From the NCBI GenBank assembly GCA_019456185.1, contig VRUH01000014.1, forward strand, positions 48,293-95,396: a stretch of DNA of 47,104 nucleotides, written 5' to 3'. The first letter of the stretch is position 1; the number at the start of each line of letters is the position of its first letter. Below, one piece after another: positions 17,932 to 26,989 of this stretch. Source of the DNA: Candidatus Glassbacteria bacterium. GTDB lineage: Bacteria > Gemmatimonadota > Glassbacteria > GWA2-58-10. The translations under genes and the position numbers were made by a program. The notes under the pieces are model-generated. The model saw nothing but the letters and a program-made list of their open reading frames with translations. It had not been told where the DNA came from and searched no databases.

Positions 17932-18678
17932 ATGCCCCGGCAGGACAGATACGAAGGCCTGGCACCCTATTACGATATCTTTATCGACTGGCCGAAGCGG
18001 CTGGCGCTTGAAATACCGTTTATCATCGAAACACTGGCGGGTAATCCGACCGGGAAAAGCTGCCTGGATATCGGCTGCGCAACTGGCAGGCATCTTCAGC
18101 GGCTGGCGGCCGAGGGACTCTGTCCCGAGGGCATGGAACCCTCTCCCCACCTTCGCAAGCTGGCGCTGCGCAACCTGCCGGAAACACCGGTCCACGAAGC
18201 CGGCATGGAAAACCTGCTCGAAGTGGCGGAACGTCACGGCCCCTGGGACGTGGTCACCTGCCTGGGCAATACCCTGCCCCACCTGGAACCGCCGCTCAGG
18301 GAACCGTTTTTCAGGGGCCTCTTCCTGGCTCTGAAACCGGGCGGAAGCGCGGTGATCCACCTGCTGGGGTACGACAGGATCATGCGCGACAGACCGGACG
18401 GCCTGCTGGAGAAAAACGCTGAACGAGATGGCCACAGTTACAGCTTTTACCGGGAGTACTCCTATACCGGCGATGGGATTGTTTTTTCACTGCGGGTTGT
18501 TGTCGATGGCGCCGAGGTGGCGTCGCAGCGGGAAATGCTCCATCCGCTGACCGGGGATGAACTGCTAAAGCTCTGTAGCAGGGCGGGCCTGAAAACCGTC
18601 GCCCTCTATAACGGCTTCAACAGGACCAAAGCCTACACTGCCGACAGCGCCAATCTGGTAGGTGTTATCAGCAGGTAA
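17932..18678 (+). CDS. Class I SAM-dependent methyltransferase
   Basis: 248 residues. The Rossmann-fold methyltransferase is recognised by motif I LDIGCATGRH (about 45-54), acidic motif II region EGMEPSP, motif III PWDVVTCLGNTLPHL (about 105-118), and the post-motif LKPGGSAVIHLL. The N-terminal YEGLAPYYDIF is common to small-molecule or quinone-type methyltransferases. Substrate unknown. It diverges from the M48 protease gene and stands alone. A weak AAAGG lies about seven bases before the ATG. Confidence 0.88.
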   Translation: MPRQDRYEGLAPYYDIFIDWPKRLALEIPFIIETLAGNPTGKSCLDIGCATGRHLQRLAAEGLCPEGMEPSPHLRKLALRNLPETPVHEAGMENLLEVAERHGPWDVVTCLGNTLPHLEPPLREPFFRGLFLALKPGGSAVIHLLGYDRIMRDRPDGLLEKNAERDGHSYSFYREYSYTGDGIVFSLRVVVDGAEVASQREMLHPLTGDELLKLCSRAGLKTVALYNGFNRTKAYTADSANLVGVISR

Positions 18679-18831
18679 GCATTGACATTGAGCCCCATGA
18701 CCCGGCAGTGAAGCGTGCATTCAGGCGGTTTCTTTTTTTTCTGGCTAATCGGCTTTAGTCGTTGATATATTCCCATGTCAATTTTGTTCTGACCATGATT
18801 CGAGTTGATTTCACCTCTGCACGGTAAAGCC

Positions 18832-19713
18832 ATGTATACCCTCGAGGAACTGATAGACCTCCTGTTGAAGGTCAAGCAGCTGCCGACGCTCAATCCGGTG
18901 ATGGTCATGGTTGTCAAGATGCTCAACGAGGAAGAGCCGGACGTGCACCGGATCAGCAAGGTGCTGTCCGACGATCCGTCAATGACCGGCATGCTGCTGA
19001 AAGTAGCCAACTCCGCGATGTATGGAGGCCGATGTAAAATAGCCACGGTCCAGGATTCGGTGGTCAGGCTGGGGTTAAAGGAAGTCCGCAAACTGGTGGT
19101 TGATATTTCGGTTGTCAACTATGTGGCCAAGATGCCGAAGGGCCGGCTGGATCCGATCGAGTACTGGGAGCACTCGATCGCCGTGGCAATCTGCATGGAA
19201 GAGATCCACCAGCTGACCCGCGTGCTCGATACAAACGGTCCCCAGAGCCACGTGGTCGGACTGTTGCACGATATCGGCCGGCTGATCTGCGCCACCCATC
19301 TCCAGGAAGCCTACCGCAGTCTGCCAGATGATCCTGAGGAATTGGGCGGCAACGATGACATTGTCGAACTCGAACGCGAATCCCTGGGTATCGACCATTC
19401 GCAGATCGGTGCGGCCGTGCTGGAGCATTGGGGCATCCCGCTGAAGATTGTCAACTGCATCCGTTACCATCATGAGCCGGATGTCTGCCCTAAAGAGCAA
19501 CGCAAGGAAACATGGCTGCTCACTCTCTCCGATTCGATCTGCAGGATGATGAAAATCGGCTGCGCGGGTGAAGGGGCGCTGAAGGAAATCGATCAGGAAT
19601 TGTGGGAAAAACTTGAATTAAGCCCTGCTATCCAGGACGAGATCATGAAAAAGATCAGAGCTCGAATCAAAAAAAGCGAGGTTCTACTGCATATCAGCGG
19701 CATGAAGAGATAA
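18832..19713 (+). CDS. HDOD-domain signalling protein
   Basis: 293 residues. Residues about 10-210 form an HDOD domain: LPTLNPV start, LSDDPSMTGMLLKVANSAMYG, ATVQDSVVRLGLKEVRKLVV, and the HD-like VVGLLHDIGRLI segment. HDOD proteins are non-catalytic relatives of HD-GYP phosphodiesterases. They occur in signal transduction and in control of motility, biofilm or cell cycle; no partner domain is present here. The C-terminal 60 residues are a charged helix. ATG at 18832 is preferred; a TTG at 18805 is possible and neither has a strong ribosome binding site. Confidence 0.85.
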   Translation: MYTLEELIDLLLKVKQLPTLNPVMVMVVKMLNEEEPDVHRISKVLSDDPSMTGMLLKVANSAMYGGRCKIATVQDSVVRLGLKEVRKLVVDISVVNYVAKMPKGRLDPIEYWEHSIAVAICMEEIHQLTRVLDTNGPQSHVVGLLHDIGRLICATHLQEAYRSLPDDPEELGGNDDIVELERESLGIDHSQIGAAVLEHWGIPLKIVNCIRYHHEPDVCPKEQRKETWLLTLSDSICRMMKIGCAGEGALKEIDQELWEKLELSPAIQDEIMKKIRARIKKSEVLLHISGMKR

Positions 19714-19877
19714 AATCAGCCCGGGTCCGTAGCTCCATTCTCCGCCAGTTGGCTTTCCCTCCCGTTTTCATACTGCCTTGTTCCCGCAACCGAACCGGCT
19801 TATTTTACTAATTCTTACACGGAGCGCATCAGCCGAGCCCACCGGTCATTTCAACTTCCAGAATTCGTGGTGCTGCA

Positions 19878-21053
19878 TTGCCCAACAGGTACCTGATATA
19901 CACCAGCAGCTTTCTGATGGACTTCGTCTGCGCTTTCATGATCGGTGGCGTGGCGGTTTTTGCCCTTGAGTTGGGCGCGGGACCGGTGCACCTGGGCACG
20001 ATCGGCGCAACCGGTGCGGCGCTCTATATCGTTTGCAGCATTTTGGCGGGTAAGCTCAGCGACAGGTTCAGCCGCAAACGCAGCCTGCTGCTGTACTGCC
20101 TGCTCAGTCTTGGCGCCAGCCTATTGTTCACCCGCGCCGGCAGTCTGGTCGAACTGTATCTTTATTACGGCCTGTTCCACGTGGCCATCGGTTTGTACTG
20201 GCCTACCCTTCAATCCCTGCTGGCCGACAGCCGTCACGGGCGGAACCTGAGCAGGACGCTGAGCAATTTCTGTCTCTCTTGGAGCCTGGGCTTCACGGTG
20301 GGTCATTATACCTGCGGCAAGCTGACCGAGTTCGACACCATCCTGCCGTTCACCTGGTGCGTATACCTCTCCCTGGTCATCTTCGCCCTGGGATTCACGC
20401 TCTCCGAGGAGGAGGGCGGGGAGAAATCGGCCAGCCGCGATTTCCTCGAACGTCCCGGCGTATCCAGCCGCCTGTGGAGCAGGTTCCTGGTCTGCGGTTG
20501 GATCGCCAATTTCACGCTGGTATTCACCCTCGGCGCGGCCAAGATGCTGTTTCCCAAGCTCGCCCTCGATGTCGACCACCTGGACCGGACCGAGCTGGGT
20601 ATCATGCTGGCGCTGATCCACGGAGGCCAGTTCGCGATGTTCTGGCTGGTAAAATACTGGCACAGCTGGCAATACAACCGCAGAACGTATCTGCTTACCC
20701 AGTTGCTGGCACTGCCGGGCGCCGGACTGCTGGCCTTCTCGAACAGTGTGGCCGGCTATGCTGCGGGAATGCTGCTGATTGGTATTACCGCGGGCTTTAC
20801 GTACTCGTCAAGCATTTACTACAGCACCAGCCGCCCGCCGGAATCAGCTAACCGGACCGGTATCCACGAAGCGTTTATCGGGATGGGGATTCTGTTCGGT
20901 CCGCTTGCCGGCGGACTGGTGGCCGATATCTGGAACCTTCACAGCCCCTACGTCCTGGCGCTGCTGCTGATCGCCGTATCCCTTGCACTCCAGGCCTGGC
21001 TGCTGCTGCGTAGCCCGCAGGCCGGCGGAGTTCCGGACAAGCCACTCGTTTGA
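19878..21053 (+). CDS. Major facilitator superfamily transporter
   Basis: 391 residues and about 12 membrane helices. The MFS loop 2-3 motif appears as GKLSDRFSRKR near residues 57-67. The central loop is charged (EEEGGEKSASRD). Sequence is too general to give a substrate. The only plausible start is TTG at 19878, immediately before helix 1 and without a strong ribosome binding site. It ends 14 bases from the convergent flavin oxidoreductase gene, with no terminator between. Confidence 0.85.
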   Translation: MPNRYLIYTSSFLMDFVCAFMIGGVAVFALELGAGPVHLGTIGATGAALYIVCSILAGKLSDRFSRKRSLLLYCLLSLGASLLFTRAGSLVELYLYYGLFHVAIGLYWPTLQSLLADSRHGRNLSRTLSNFCLSWSLGFTVGHYTCGKLTEFDTILPFTWCVYLSLVIFALGFTLSEEEGGEKSASRDFLERPGVSSRLWSRFLVCGWIANFTLVFTLGAAKMLFPKLALDVDHLDRTELGIMLALIHGGQFAMFWLVKYWHSWQYNRRTYLLTQLLALPGAGLLAFSNSVAGYAAGMLLIGITAGFTYSSSIYYSTSRPPESANRTGIHEAFIGMGILFGPLAGGLVADIWNLHSPYVLALLLIAVSLALQAWLLLRSPQAGGVPDKPLV

Positions 21054-21067
21054 AAGTTAATGCGGGT

Positions 21068-22228
21068 TCAAATCTCCTCTTCTTCCAACTCTTCCTCACC
21101 CATCCTGACACAACTGACACTGTACTCCATACCGGAACGCATGCAGCTGTTGCACGAAATGCACTCGTACGGCTCGAAATTGCCCTCGCGCCAGCGCGCA
21201 GGCAGATCGGGAGTGCGGATCAGCGGACGGCCGATACCGACCAGGTCGGCGAATTCGTTCTCCAGGATCTCGTTGACACCCTCGGGTGAACGGATACCGC
21301 CGGTGACAATCACCGGCTTGCCGCATGCCTGGCGGATAACGCGCGCCTGCTCGCGGAAATAGGCTTCCTTCGCCCGCGTGACAATCCTGGTGCGGGTCGG
21401 GTCGTTGCCGCTGACACTTATGATGTCCACGCCCGCTTCCACCAGCATTTCCGCTGTCGTCCGGGTATCTTCCAGTGTTATGCCGCCGGGAGTGAAATCC
21501 TCGCAGTTCAGCCGGAAAAGAATCGGCAGCTCCGGCATGGCCTCGCGGACACCGCGGACTATATCGACAGCGAATCGCGAGCGCTGACGGGAGCCTCCGC
21601 CGAAAATGTCGGTCCGCTTGTTGAATGTCGGACTGAGGAACTCGCTGATCAGGTAGTGGTGTGCGCCGTGGAGCTCGACAGCATCAAACCCGGCTTCCTC
21701 GGCCCGCTCGGCCGCCTCGATAAACTCGTCGATAATCTGATCTATCTGCCAGCGCGTGAGCGAGCGCATGATGTGGGCGTTGCCCTTGTGCAGCCTGCCG
21801 GATTTCTCGGACTGCGTGCTGCCGTTGAGCGCGATCAGGCTCGGGCCGTAAATCAACCCGTCGGGATCGTAGGAGGCGTCAGCGTTGAGACCGCAATGGG
21901 CAATCTGCAGCGCTATCTTGTCGCCCTCTTTGTGGACCGCCTCCACCAGCTCGGTAAGCCCCGGAATGAAATCATCATTTGATATGCCAAGCATCCTGGG
22001 TACGGCCCTGCTGTTTTCGCTGACAAAGCTGAAGCCGGTCTCAATCAGCCCCAGGCCCTTGCCGGCCAGCCTGGTGTAGAACTCGATAGTCCTGTCGGTC
22101 ACAAATCCTTGCTCATCGGCCGTACCGGACCAGACCGGAGCCCTGACAAGCCTGCCCGGCAGTTTAAGGCGCTCGCTTTCGAACGGTTGATAGGCGCTGT
22201 CCAACGATGTAATTGTGGCTTCCGGCAT
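21068..22228 (-). CDS. NADH:flavin oxidoreductase, Old Yellow Enzyme family
   Basis: 386 residues. FMN TIM barrel with VRAPVWSGTADEQGFVTD at the N-terminus, LQIAHCG (His/Cys segment), the signature ELHGAHHYLISEFLSP and NKRTDIFGG, and the phosphate-binding GGIRSPEGV...GIGRPLI. A C-terminal CISCNSC lies in a region where larger family members bind a 4Fe-4S cluster; the remaining Cys (SVSC) is also present, so a cluster is possible but there is no second flavin/NAD domain. Family members reduce enoates or related C=C bonds. GGAGG precedes the ATG. It is followed (upstream on the same strand) by an Fe-S aldo/keto reductase 44 bases away. Confidence 0.9.
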   Translation of the reverse strand: MPEATITSLDSAYQPFESERLKLPGRLVRAPVWSGTADEQGFVTDRTIEFYTRLAGKGLGLIETGFSFVSENSRAVPRMLGISNDDFIPGLTELVEAVHKEGDKIALQIAHCGLNADASYDPDGLIYGPSLIALNGSTQSEKSGRLHKGNAHIMRSLTRWQIDQIIDEFIEAAERAEEAGFDAVELHGAHHYLISEFLSPTFNKRTDIFGGGSRQRSRFAVDIVRGVREAMPELPILFRLNCEDFTPGGITLEDTRTTAEMLVEAGVDIISVSGNDPTRTRIVTRAKEAYFREQARVIRQACGKPVIVTGGIRSPEGVNEILENEFADLVGIGRPLIRTPDLPARWREGNFEPYECISCNSCMRSGMEYSVSCVRMGEEELEEEEI

Positions 22229-22272
22229 CCATCCTCCAGGTTGACATTACTCCCGCGCATTGCCGGTATTAC

Positions 22273-23370
22273 TCAGGCGGGGTTAGCGTAGACTTCCTTC
22301 ATTTCCTCGAATCTTTGCAGGATCGGCAGGTGCTGGGTGCAGGCCTGCTCGCAGTTGCCGCATTTTGTGCAGAGTTCCAGCTCCTTCAGATCGTGAATCC
22401 CGAAATGCCACTTGAGCCGGTCGTGAAGGCCCTCGCCGCCCTTGAGCATCATATGGTTGTAGGCTTCCATGTACTTGTAGACCGGGATACCCTCCGGGCA
22501 ATCGCGGCAGTAGCGGCAGCCGGTGCAGAGAGCGTTGAACGATTCATCCGCCTGCCGTTCCATCCGCGCCAGATCCGGTTGCACGGCACCGTCGAATTTC
22601 TTCCACGCAGCGGCCGCCGTGGCGACATCATCAGTGTTGCGGAAGCCCACCAGCGCGGCCGTGATCTCATCGTGGGCCCAGAGGAAATTCAGCGCCGCCT
22701 CCAGGATGGACTCCTCGGGCCGGGAGCGGATATAACCGAACGTGTCCGGGTTATCCGTAATCACGCCTCCGCCCAGGGGATTCATCACCACCACGCCAAT
22801 TCCGGCTCTCCCGGCCGCCTCGATTCCGGCGCGGCGGTAAGCGAAGTTTGACGCGTTGTAGCCCAGCGTTACACCCTCGAATATGTCCTCGTCGATCACG
22901 GTGCCGATCTCATCACCCGCCAGGTGCGTGCTGATTACCAGGTGCCGCACAAGGCCCTCCTCGCGAGCTTTAAGCAATTCATCCACCGCCCCGCCGGCCT
23001 TACGGGCTTCCCATCCGTCGAGCGTAAGCAGGTACCAGCAGTGGTAGAAATCGATCCGGTCGGTTTTGAGCCTCTCCAGGCTGCACCCCAGGTCGCTGCG
23101 CACGCCCTCCGGATCGGACTTGCTGGTTTTGCTGGACAGGTAAAATTCGCCCGGCATGCCTCGCATCTGACTGACCGCGGCCCCCATGATTATTTCGCTC
23201 TGATCGGCGCAGTAGCCGGGGGCAGTGTCGAAATAGTTGATTCCCGCCTCGCGCGCGGCAATCACGATTTCCGCCATCCGCTGGGTGTTGCGCGGCTCCT
23301 CGAACCGCATCCCGCCGAATGCAAGCCTACTGACATTCAGGCCGGTGTTTCCATACTCCAGATACTGCAT
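22273..23370 (-). CDS. Aldo/keto reductase with C-terminal ferredoxin-like Fe-S domain
   Basis: 365 residues. The AKR barrel (about 1-280) has the catalytic tetrad in context: Asp and Tyr in NYFDTAPGY, Lys in LSSKTSK and His in DFYHCWYL. The C-terminal 85 residues contain two Cys clusters, CTGCRYCRDCPEG and CTKCGNCEQACTQ, typical of the 4Fe-4S-bearing AKR group found in anaerobes. It probably reduces or oxidises a carbonyl with NAD(P)H and may exchange electrons through Fe-S clusters. GGGAG seven bases before ATG at 23370 decides the start over a TTG at 23394. It is upstream of the OYE-family gene; the pair is probably one operon. Confidence 0.9.
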   Translation of the reverse strand: MQYLEYGNTGLNVSRLAFGGMRFEEPRNTQRMAEIVIAAREAGINYFDTAPGYCADQSEIIMGAAVSQMRGMPGEFYLSSKTSKSDPEGVRSDLGCSLERLKTDRIDFYHCWYLLTLDGWEARKAGGAVDELLKAREEGLVRHLVISTHLAGDEIGTVIDEDIFEGVTLGYNASNFAYRRAGIEAAGRAGIGVVVMNPLGGGVITDNPDTFGYIRSRPEESILEAALNFLWAHDEITAALVGFRNTDDVATAAAAWKKFDGAVQPDLARMERQADESFNALCTGCRYCRDCPEGIPVYKYMEAYNHMMLKGGEGLHDRLKWHFGIHDLKELELCTKCGNCEQACTQHLPILQRFEEMKEVYANPA

Positions 23371-23795
23371 CCGCTTGCTCCCATGCCAGCTCAACTATCT
23401 TCAATCGAGAGTATCTGCCGGGCAAACACAGGCACATTGGCCGCTGTAGAGCCGCCGTACCGGTCAGTAAATAATATATTACGCCGGATACATGGACAGG
23501 CGGGGATCAGCAACGGGAGCCGCCCTGGGTGGGGTCTCACTGATCTATCATTCGCAGCGGCAGTCGTTTTGTTCAAACCGGTCGGGGAATGACCCGCATG
23601 ATCCAAAACGGCCGCGGCACCGTCTAATTTATCATCCGTCCGCAAGAATGCGCAACATAATCTTCCCACCCGGCCAGGCCCTGCCCGCCATAAAATATAG
23701 TTTGACTGCCGGGGCGGCTGAAAGTATTATTCAGCGCGAGAGCGAGACTATTCAGGCAGACCGTCAATCCACCACATAAGCTGCGGACAGCCCAG
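23371..23795. other. Divergent intergenic region (aldo/keto reductase / murG)
   Basis: 425 bases without a gene. It contains the murG promoter (23702-23730). No promoter could be assigned for the minus-strand gene with confidence. Confidence 0.5.
23702..23730 (+). promoter_or_regulatory. Sigma-70-type promoter of the murG operon
   Basis: TTGACT (23702-23707), a 17-base spacer and TATTAT (23725-23730). The predicted start near 23737 leaves about 60 bases of leader. Confidence 0.65.
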
Positions 23796-25820
23796 GTGAA
23801 ATTCGTCCTGACCGGCGGCGGAACCGGTGGCCATGTTTACCCCGCACTGGCCATTGCCGATTCCCTCAAAACCCGGTACAATGATGCGAAGTTCCTGTAT
23901 ATCGGTGTGCGCGGACGGGCCGAGGAGAAAATTGTCCCCGAACTCGGCTACCCGATCCGGTTCGTGGCCAGCGCGGGTGTGACCGGAGGTTGGCGCGGCA
24001 AAGCGACTGCCGCTGCTAAAATCGCTCTCGGCTTGGTTCAGGCGCTTGCCATCCTGATCCGCTTCCGGCCTGATGCCGTTATCGGCACGGGCGGTTATGC
24101 CAGCGTACCCGCGGTCCTCGCCGCCGCGGTTCTGCGCAGAACCGGCCTGCTTAAAACAAAAATCTTCATCCACGAGCAGAACTACGCGCCGGGGCGCTGG
24201 AACCGGATGATCAGCCGCCGCGCCGACCGGGTCTGGACCTCGTTTGTCGACTCGGAGAAATTCCTGCCCGGGGCGACCGTGGAGTTCACCGGCTACCCGG
24301 TACGGGCTGAAATCGTACCGGGAGACAAGACCGAGGCCCGCCGCAAGCTCGACCTCCCCCTCGAGGCGCGCGTGCTGATAGTGTTCGGCGGCTCCCAGGG
24401 GGCGCGCTCGATCAACCACGCGCTGGTGGCGGCTCTTCCCGACCTGCTCAGCGACAGGAACCTCGTGATCCTGCATGGAACCGGGGCGCAGAAAACGCGG
24501 GAATACGACGCCCCTGCCGACACTGCCCGCCGGATAGCCGAGCTTGGGCTGGGGCCTGACGAGCTGGAACGCTACCGGCCATTCGAGTATTTCAGCGAAA
24601 TCCAGACCTGCTACTCAGCCGCCGATCTGTGTATCTGCAGAGGGGGCGCCGGTACGCTCAACGAGCTGCTGACCTGCGGCATGCCGGCTATCGTCATCCC
24701 CAAAAGCAGTCTGGCCGGCGAGCACCAGGCGGTCAACGCGCTGGCCCTGGCTAAAGCCGGTGCGGCCGAGGTCCTCTTCGAACGGCCGGTAATCGAAAAC
24801 GGCAGGACGAGAGCCCATGTCGATTCAGGAGTTCTCGCGGAACTGGTGACCGGTATGCTGGCCGACAGCGCCCGCCTGGAAAAGATCAGCCGTGCGGCCT
24901 ACGAGATGCGCGTGATCGTGGACTCTTCGGTCTTTCCCCGCTCGATTGCAAGCGTTATCGATGGCGAGGGAGCGCCCGTGATGGCCGATACCCGCGCCCA
25001 GCCTGCCTGGGGCAACCTGGAAGCGGTCAGGCTGGCCAGCCTTTCCCCGTCAGGAGTACTGGCCCACGCGCGCAGGACCCTTGCCGGGCGTGACAGCACC
25101 CAGCTGGAGCACCACCCCAATATCTCGCTCCTGCGTTATCTGGCCGATATTTACCTTGTCGCCAGTCGCTGGCAGGTGAGAAATATCGGGATCAAGCTCG
25201 TCGGGATTACATGCTACTGCGAACGGCGTGGACTGCTGATGACCCTGGCCGGCGACCGCAACCCAGCTCCGCTGCTAAAAAGACTTTTTTGCAGAGACTA
25301 CAGCCAGGTCGGTTTTATCCGTCGCAACGCGATCACCGTGCTGGCCGGAATCGGCGTCTGGGACGCGGAGTTTGAGCAACTGCTGGCGCGCTGCCTGCAG
25401 GAAGACCCTTACTACGAGGTCCGGGTGGAAGCGGCCAAAGCGATCATCCGCTTAAAGCAGCACATTAAGGGCAGCAACTTATTAACAGGAAGCCTGTTGA
25501 GGAATCTCAATCACTCGTCACTTGAAGTTGTTTGGTGCTGTATTGAGGCCCTGGGAGTAACCGGCGGCGCTGACGATCTGTCCGGTCACGCGCAGCGCTT
25601 TTCCCTGCACCCCAACTGGCGGATCCGTCAGTCCCTGCTGACAGCGACGGAGCATCTTCTGCAGCGGGGAATTATCACGGCCGGCGACCCGCTGATCGAG
25701 CGTATCGAGCAACTGATCCCTACCTGCACCGATTTCACACCCAGTTTTCCGCTCAAGCGTTCGCTGAACAGGATCAAACAGTTGAAGCAGCTCGAGGGCG
25801 GCGGGAAGGTTGAGCCATGA
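23796..25820 (+). CDS. murG: MurG N-acetylglucosaminyltransferase fused to a HEAT-repeat-like C-terminal half
   Basis: 674 residues, nearly twice the usual MurG (about 360). Residues 1-390 are a complete GT28 MurG: GGGTGGH (7-13), IHEQN (125-129), GGSQGA (198-203), CRGGAGTLNELLTCGMP (281-297) and the HQ-x-x-NA uridine-binding segment (310-315). MurG adds GlcNAc to lipid I on the cytoplasmic face of the inner membrane. Residues about 405-665 are paired amphipathic helices with HEAT/armadillo character (for example VRVEAAKAIIRL, WRIRQSLLTATEHLL), a probable protein-binding scaffold. The reading frame is continuous across the junction, so this is a fusion, not a frameshift. Start is GTG at 23796. 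mraY follows with a 4-base ATGA overlap. Confidence 0.93.
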   Translation: MKFVLTGGGTGGHVYPALAIADSLKTRYNDAKFLYIGVRGRAEEKIVPELGYPIRFVASAGVTGGWRGKATAAAKIALGLVQALAILIRFRPDAVIGTGGYASVPAVLAAAVLRRTGLLKTKIFIHEQNYAPGRWNRMISRRADRVWTSFVDSEKFLPGATVEFTGYPVRAEIVPGDKTEARRKLDLPLEARVLIVFGGSQGARSINHALVAALPDLLSDRNLVILHGTGAQKTREYDAPADTARRIAELGLGPDELERYRPFEYFSEIQTCYSAADLCICRGGAGTLNELLTCGMPAIVIPKSSLAGEHQAVNALALAKAGAAEVLFERPVIENGRTRAHVDSGVLAELVTGMLADSARLEKISRAAYEMRVIVDSSVFPRSIASVIDGEGAPVMADTRAQPAWGNLEAVRLASLSPSGVLAHARRTLAGRDSTQLEHHPNISLLRYLADIYLVASRWQVRNIGIKLVGITCYCERRGLLMTLAGDRNPAPLLKRLFCRDYSQVGFIRRNAITVLAGIGVWDAEFEQLLARCLQEDPYYEVRVEAAKAIIRLKQHIKGSNLLTGSLLRNLNHSSLEVVWCCIEALGVTGGADDLSGHAQRFSLHPNWRIRQSLLTATEHLLQRGIITAGDPLIERIEQLIPTCTDFTPSFPLKRSLNRIKQLKQLEGGGKVEP

Positions 25821-26971
25821 TCTACTACCTGTGCAAATACGTGCTGGAGTCCGTGCCGGGGCTGGAGTGGACCAGGCTGGCAAGCTATATTTCCATACGC
25901 TCGATTGTGGCGGCGATCACCGCTTTCGGCCTGATCCTGCTGCTGGGCAACCGGACGATCCGCCACCTCTACCTTCGCGGGGCCAGAGACACTATTTTAG
26001 ACTACGGGTTCACGGACCCCGAGAGCAAGCGCGGTACACCTACGATGGGCGGTGTGCTGATTATCGGGGCCGTGCTGGCGGCGATCATGCTCTGGAGCGA
26101 CCCGGCCAACCCGTTCGTCCAGTGGGTCGTGGCCGCGATGGTCTGGTTCGGGGCTATCGGTTTTTGCGACGACTACCTCAAGGTCCGCCACCTTGACAGC
26201 CGGAGGGGCATGAGCCAGACAACCAAGCTGCTGCTCCAGGCCGTGTTCGGGCTGGCTTTCATGCTGGTCTACATCTCGCCCGAAGCCAGCCCGCTCGAGG
26301 CCGGGCGGATCAAACTGCTGCAGGGACTGGAGGGAGTGACCGCGGCGGATTACAAGTCCTGGCTGCAGCTGCCGTTTGTCAAGGAGCCTTTGATCGACCT
26401 GGGCTGGCTGTATGTCCCGTTCGGTATATTTGTGATCCTGGCAATCGCCAACTCGGTGAATTTCGCCGACGGCCTGGACGGCCTGGCGATCGTGCCCGCT
26501 TCGCTTACCGCCGGGGTCTACGCCCTGTTCGCCTATATTATCGGCAACTCGATCTACTCCCGCACCCTGCTGTTTACCCACATTGTCGGCAGCGGAGAGC
26601 TCTCGATTATCCTGGCCGCGCTTGTCGGCGCCGGTCTGGGGTTCCTGTGGTTCAACACGTTTCCCGCCCAGGTGTTCATGGGCGATACAGGTTCGATGGC
26701 GCTGGGCGGAATCCTCAGCGTGGTGGCGATCATGCTCAAGCAGGAGTTCCTGTTCCTGCTGGCCGGCGGAATCTTCGTGGCCGAGGGCGCCAGCGTGCTG
26801 ATCCAGGAGAAGATCGGGATCAGGCTGCTGGGCCGCCGCATTTTCCACCGCGCCCCGATCCATCACAACTACCAGCATTTCGGCCTGGCGGAAACCAAAG
26901 TGGTGGTCCGGTTCTGGATAGTCGGGATCATCCTGACCCTGGTCAGTATCGCCACGATCAAGATCAGATAA
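25817..26971 (+). CDS. mraY: Phospho-N-acetylmuramoyl-pentapeptide-transferase
   Basis: 384 residues and about 10 membrane helices. It transfers phospho-MurNAc-pentapeptide to undecaprenyl phosphate, giving lipid I. Catalytic signatures are present: KRGTPTMGG, the FCDDYLK Asp pair, NFADGLDGLA, FMGDTGSMALGG and the C-terminal HRAPIHHNYQHFG histidine motif. Start ATG overlaps the murG stop by 4 bases, implying translational coupling. The order murG-mraY reverses the usual mraY-murD-ftsW-murG order of dcw clusters; the two enzymes act consecutively, so coupling makes functional sense. Confidence 0.97.
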   Translation: MIYYLCKYVLESVPGLEWTRLASYISIRSIVAAITAFGLILLLGNRTIRHLYLRGARDTILDYGFTDPESKRGTPTMGGVLIIGAVLAAIMLWSDPANPFVQWVVAAMVWFGAIGFCDDYLKVRHLDSRRGMSQTTKLLLQAVFGLAFMLVYISPEASPLEAGRIKLLQGLEGVTAADYKSWLQLPFVKEPLIDLGWLYVPFGIFVILAIANSVNFADGLDGLAIVPASLTAGVYALFAYIIGNSIYSRTLLFTHIVGSGELSIILAALVGAGLGFLWFNTFPAQVFMGDTGSMALGGILSVVAIMLKQEFLFLLAGGIFVAEGASVLIQEKIGIRLLGRRIFHRAPIHHNYQHFGLAETKVVVRFWIVGIILTLVSIATIKIR

Positions 26972-26989
26972 CAAGCCAATCGGATAACC

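Noticed and set aside
25997-26974. Minus-strand 325-codon frame opposite mraY
   Set aside because: Antisense to mraY, with a biased His/Gln/Asp composition and no motifs.
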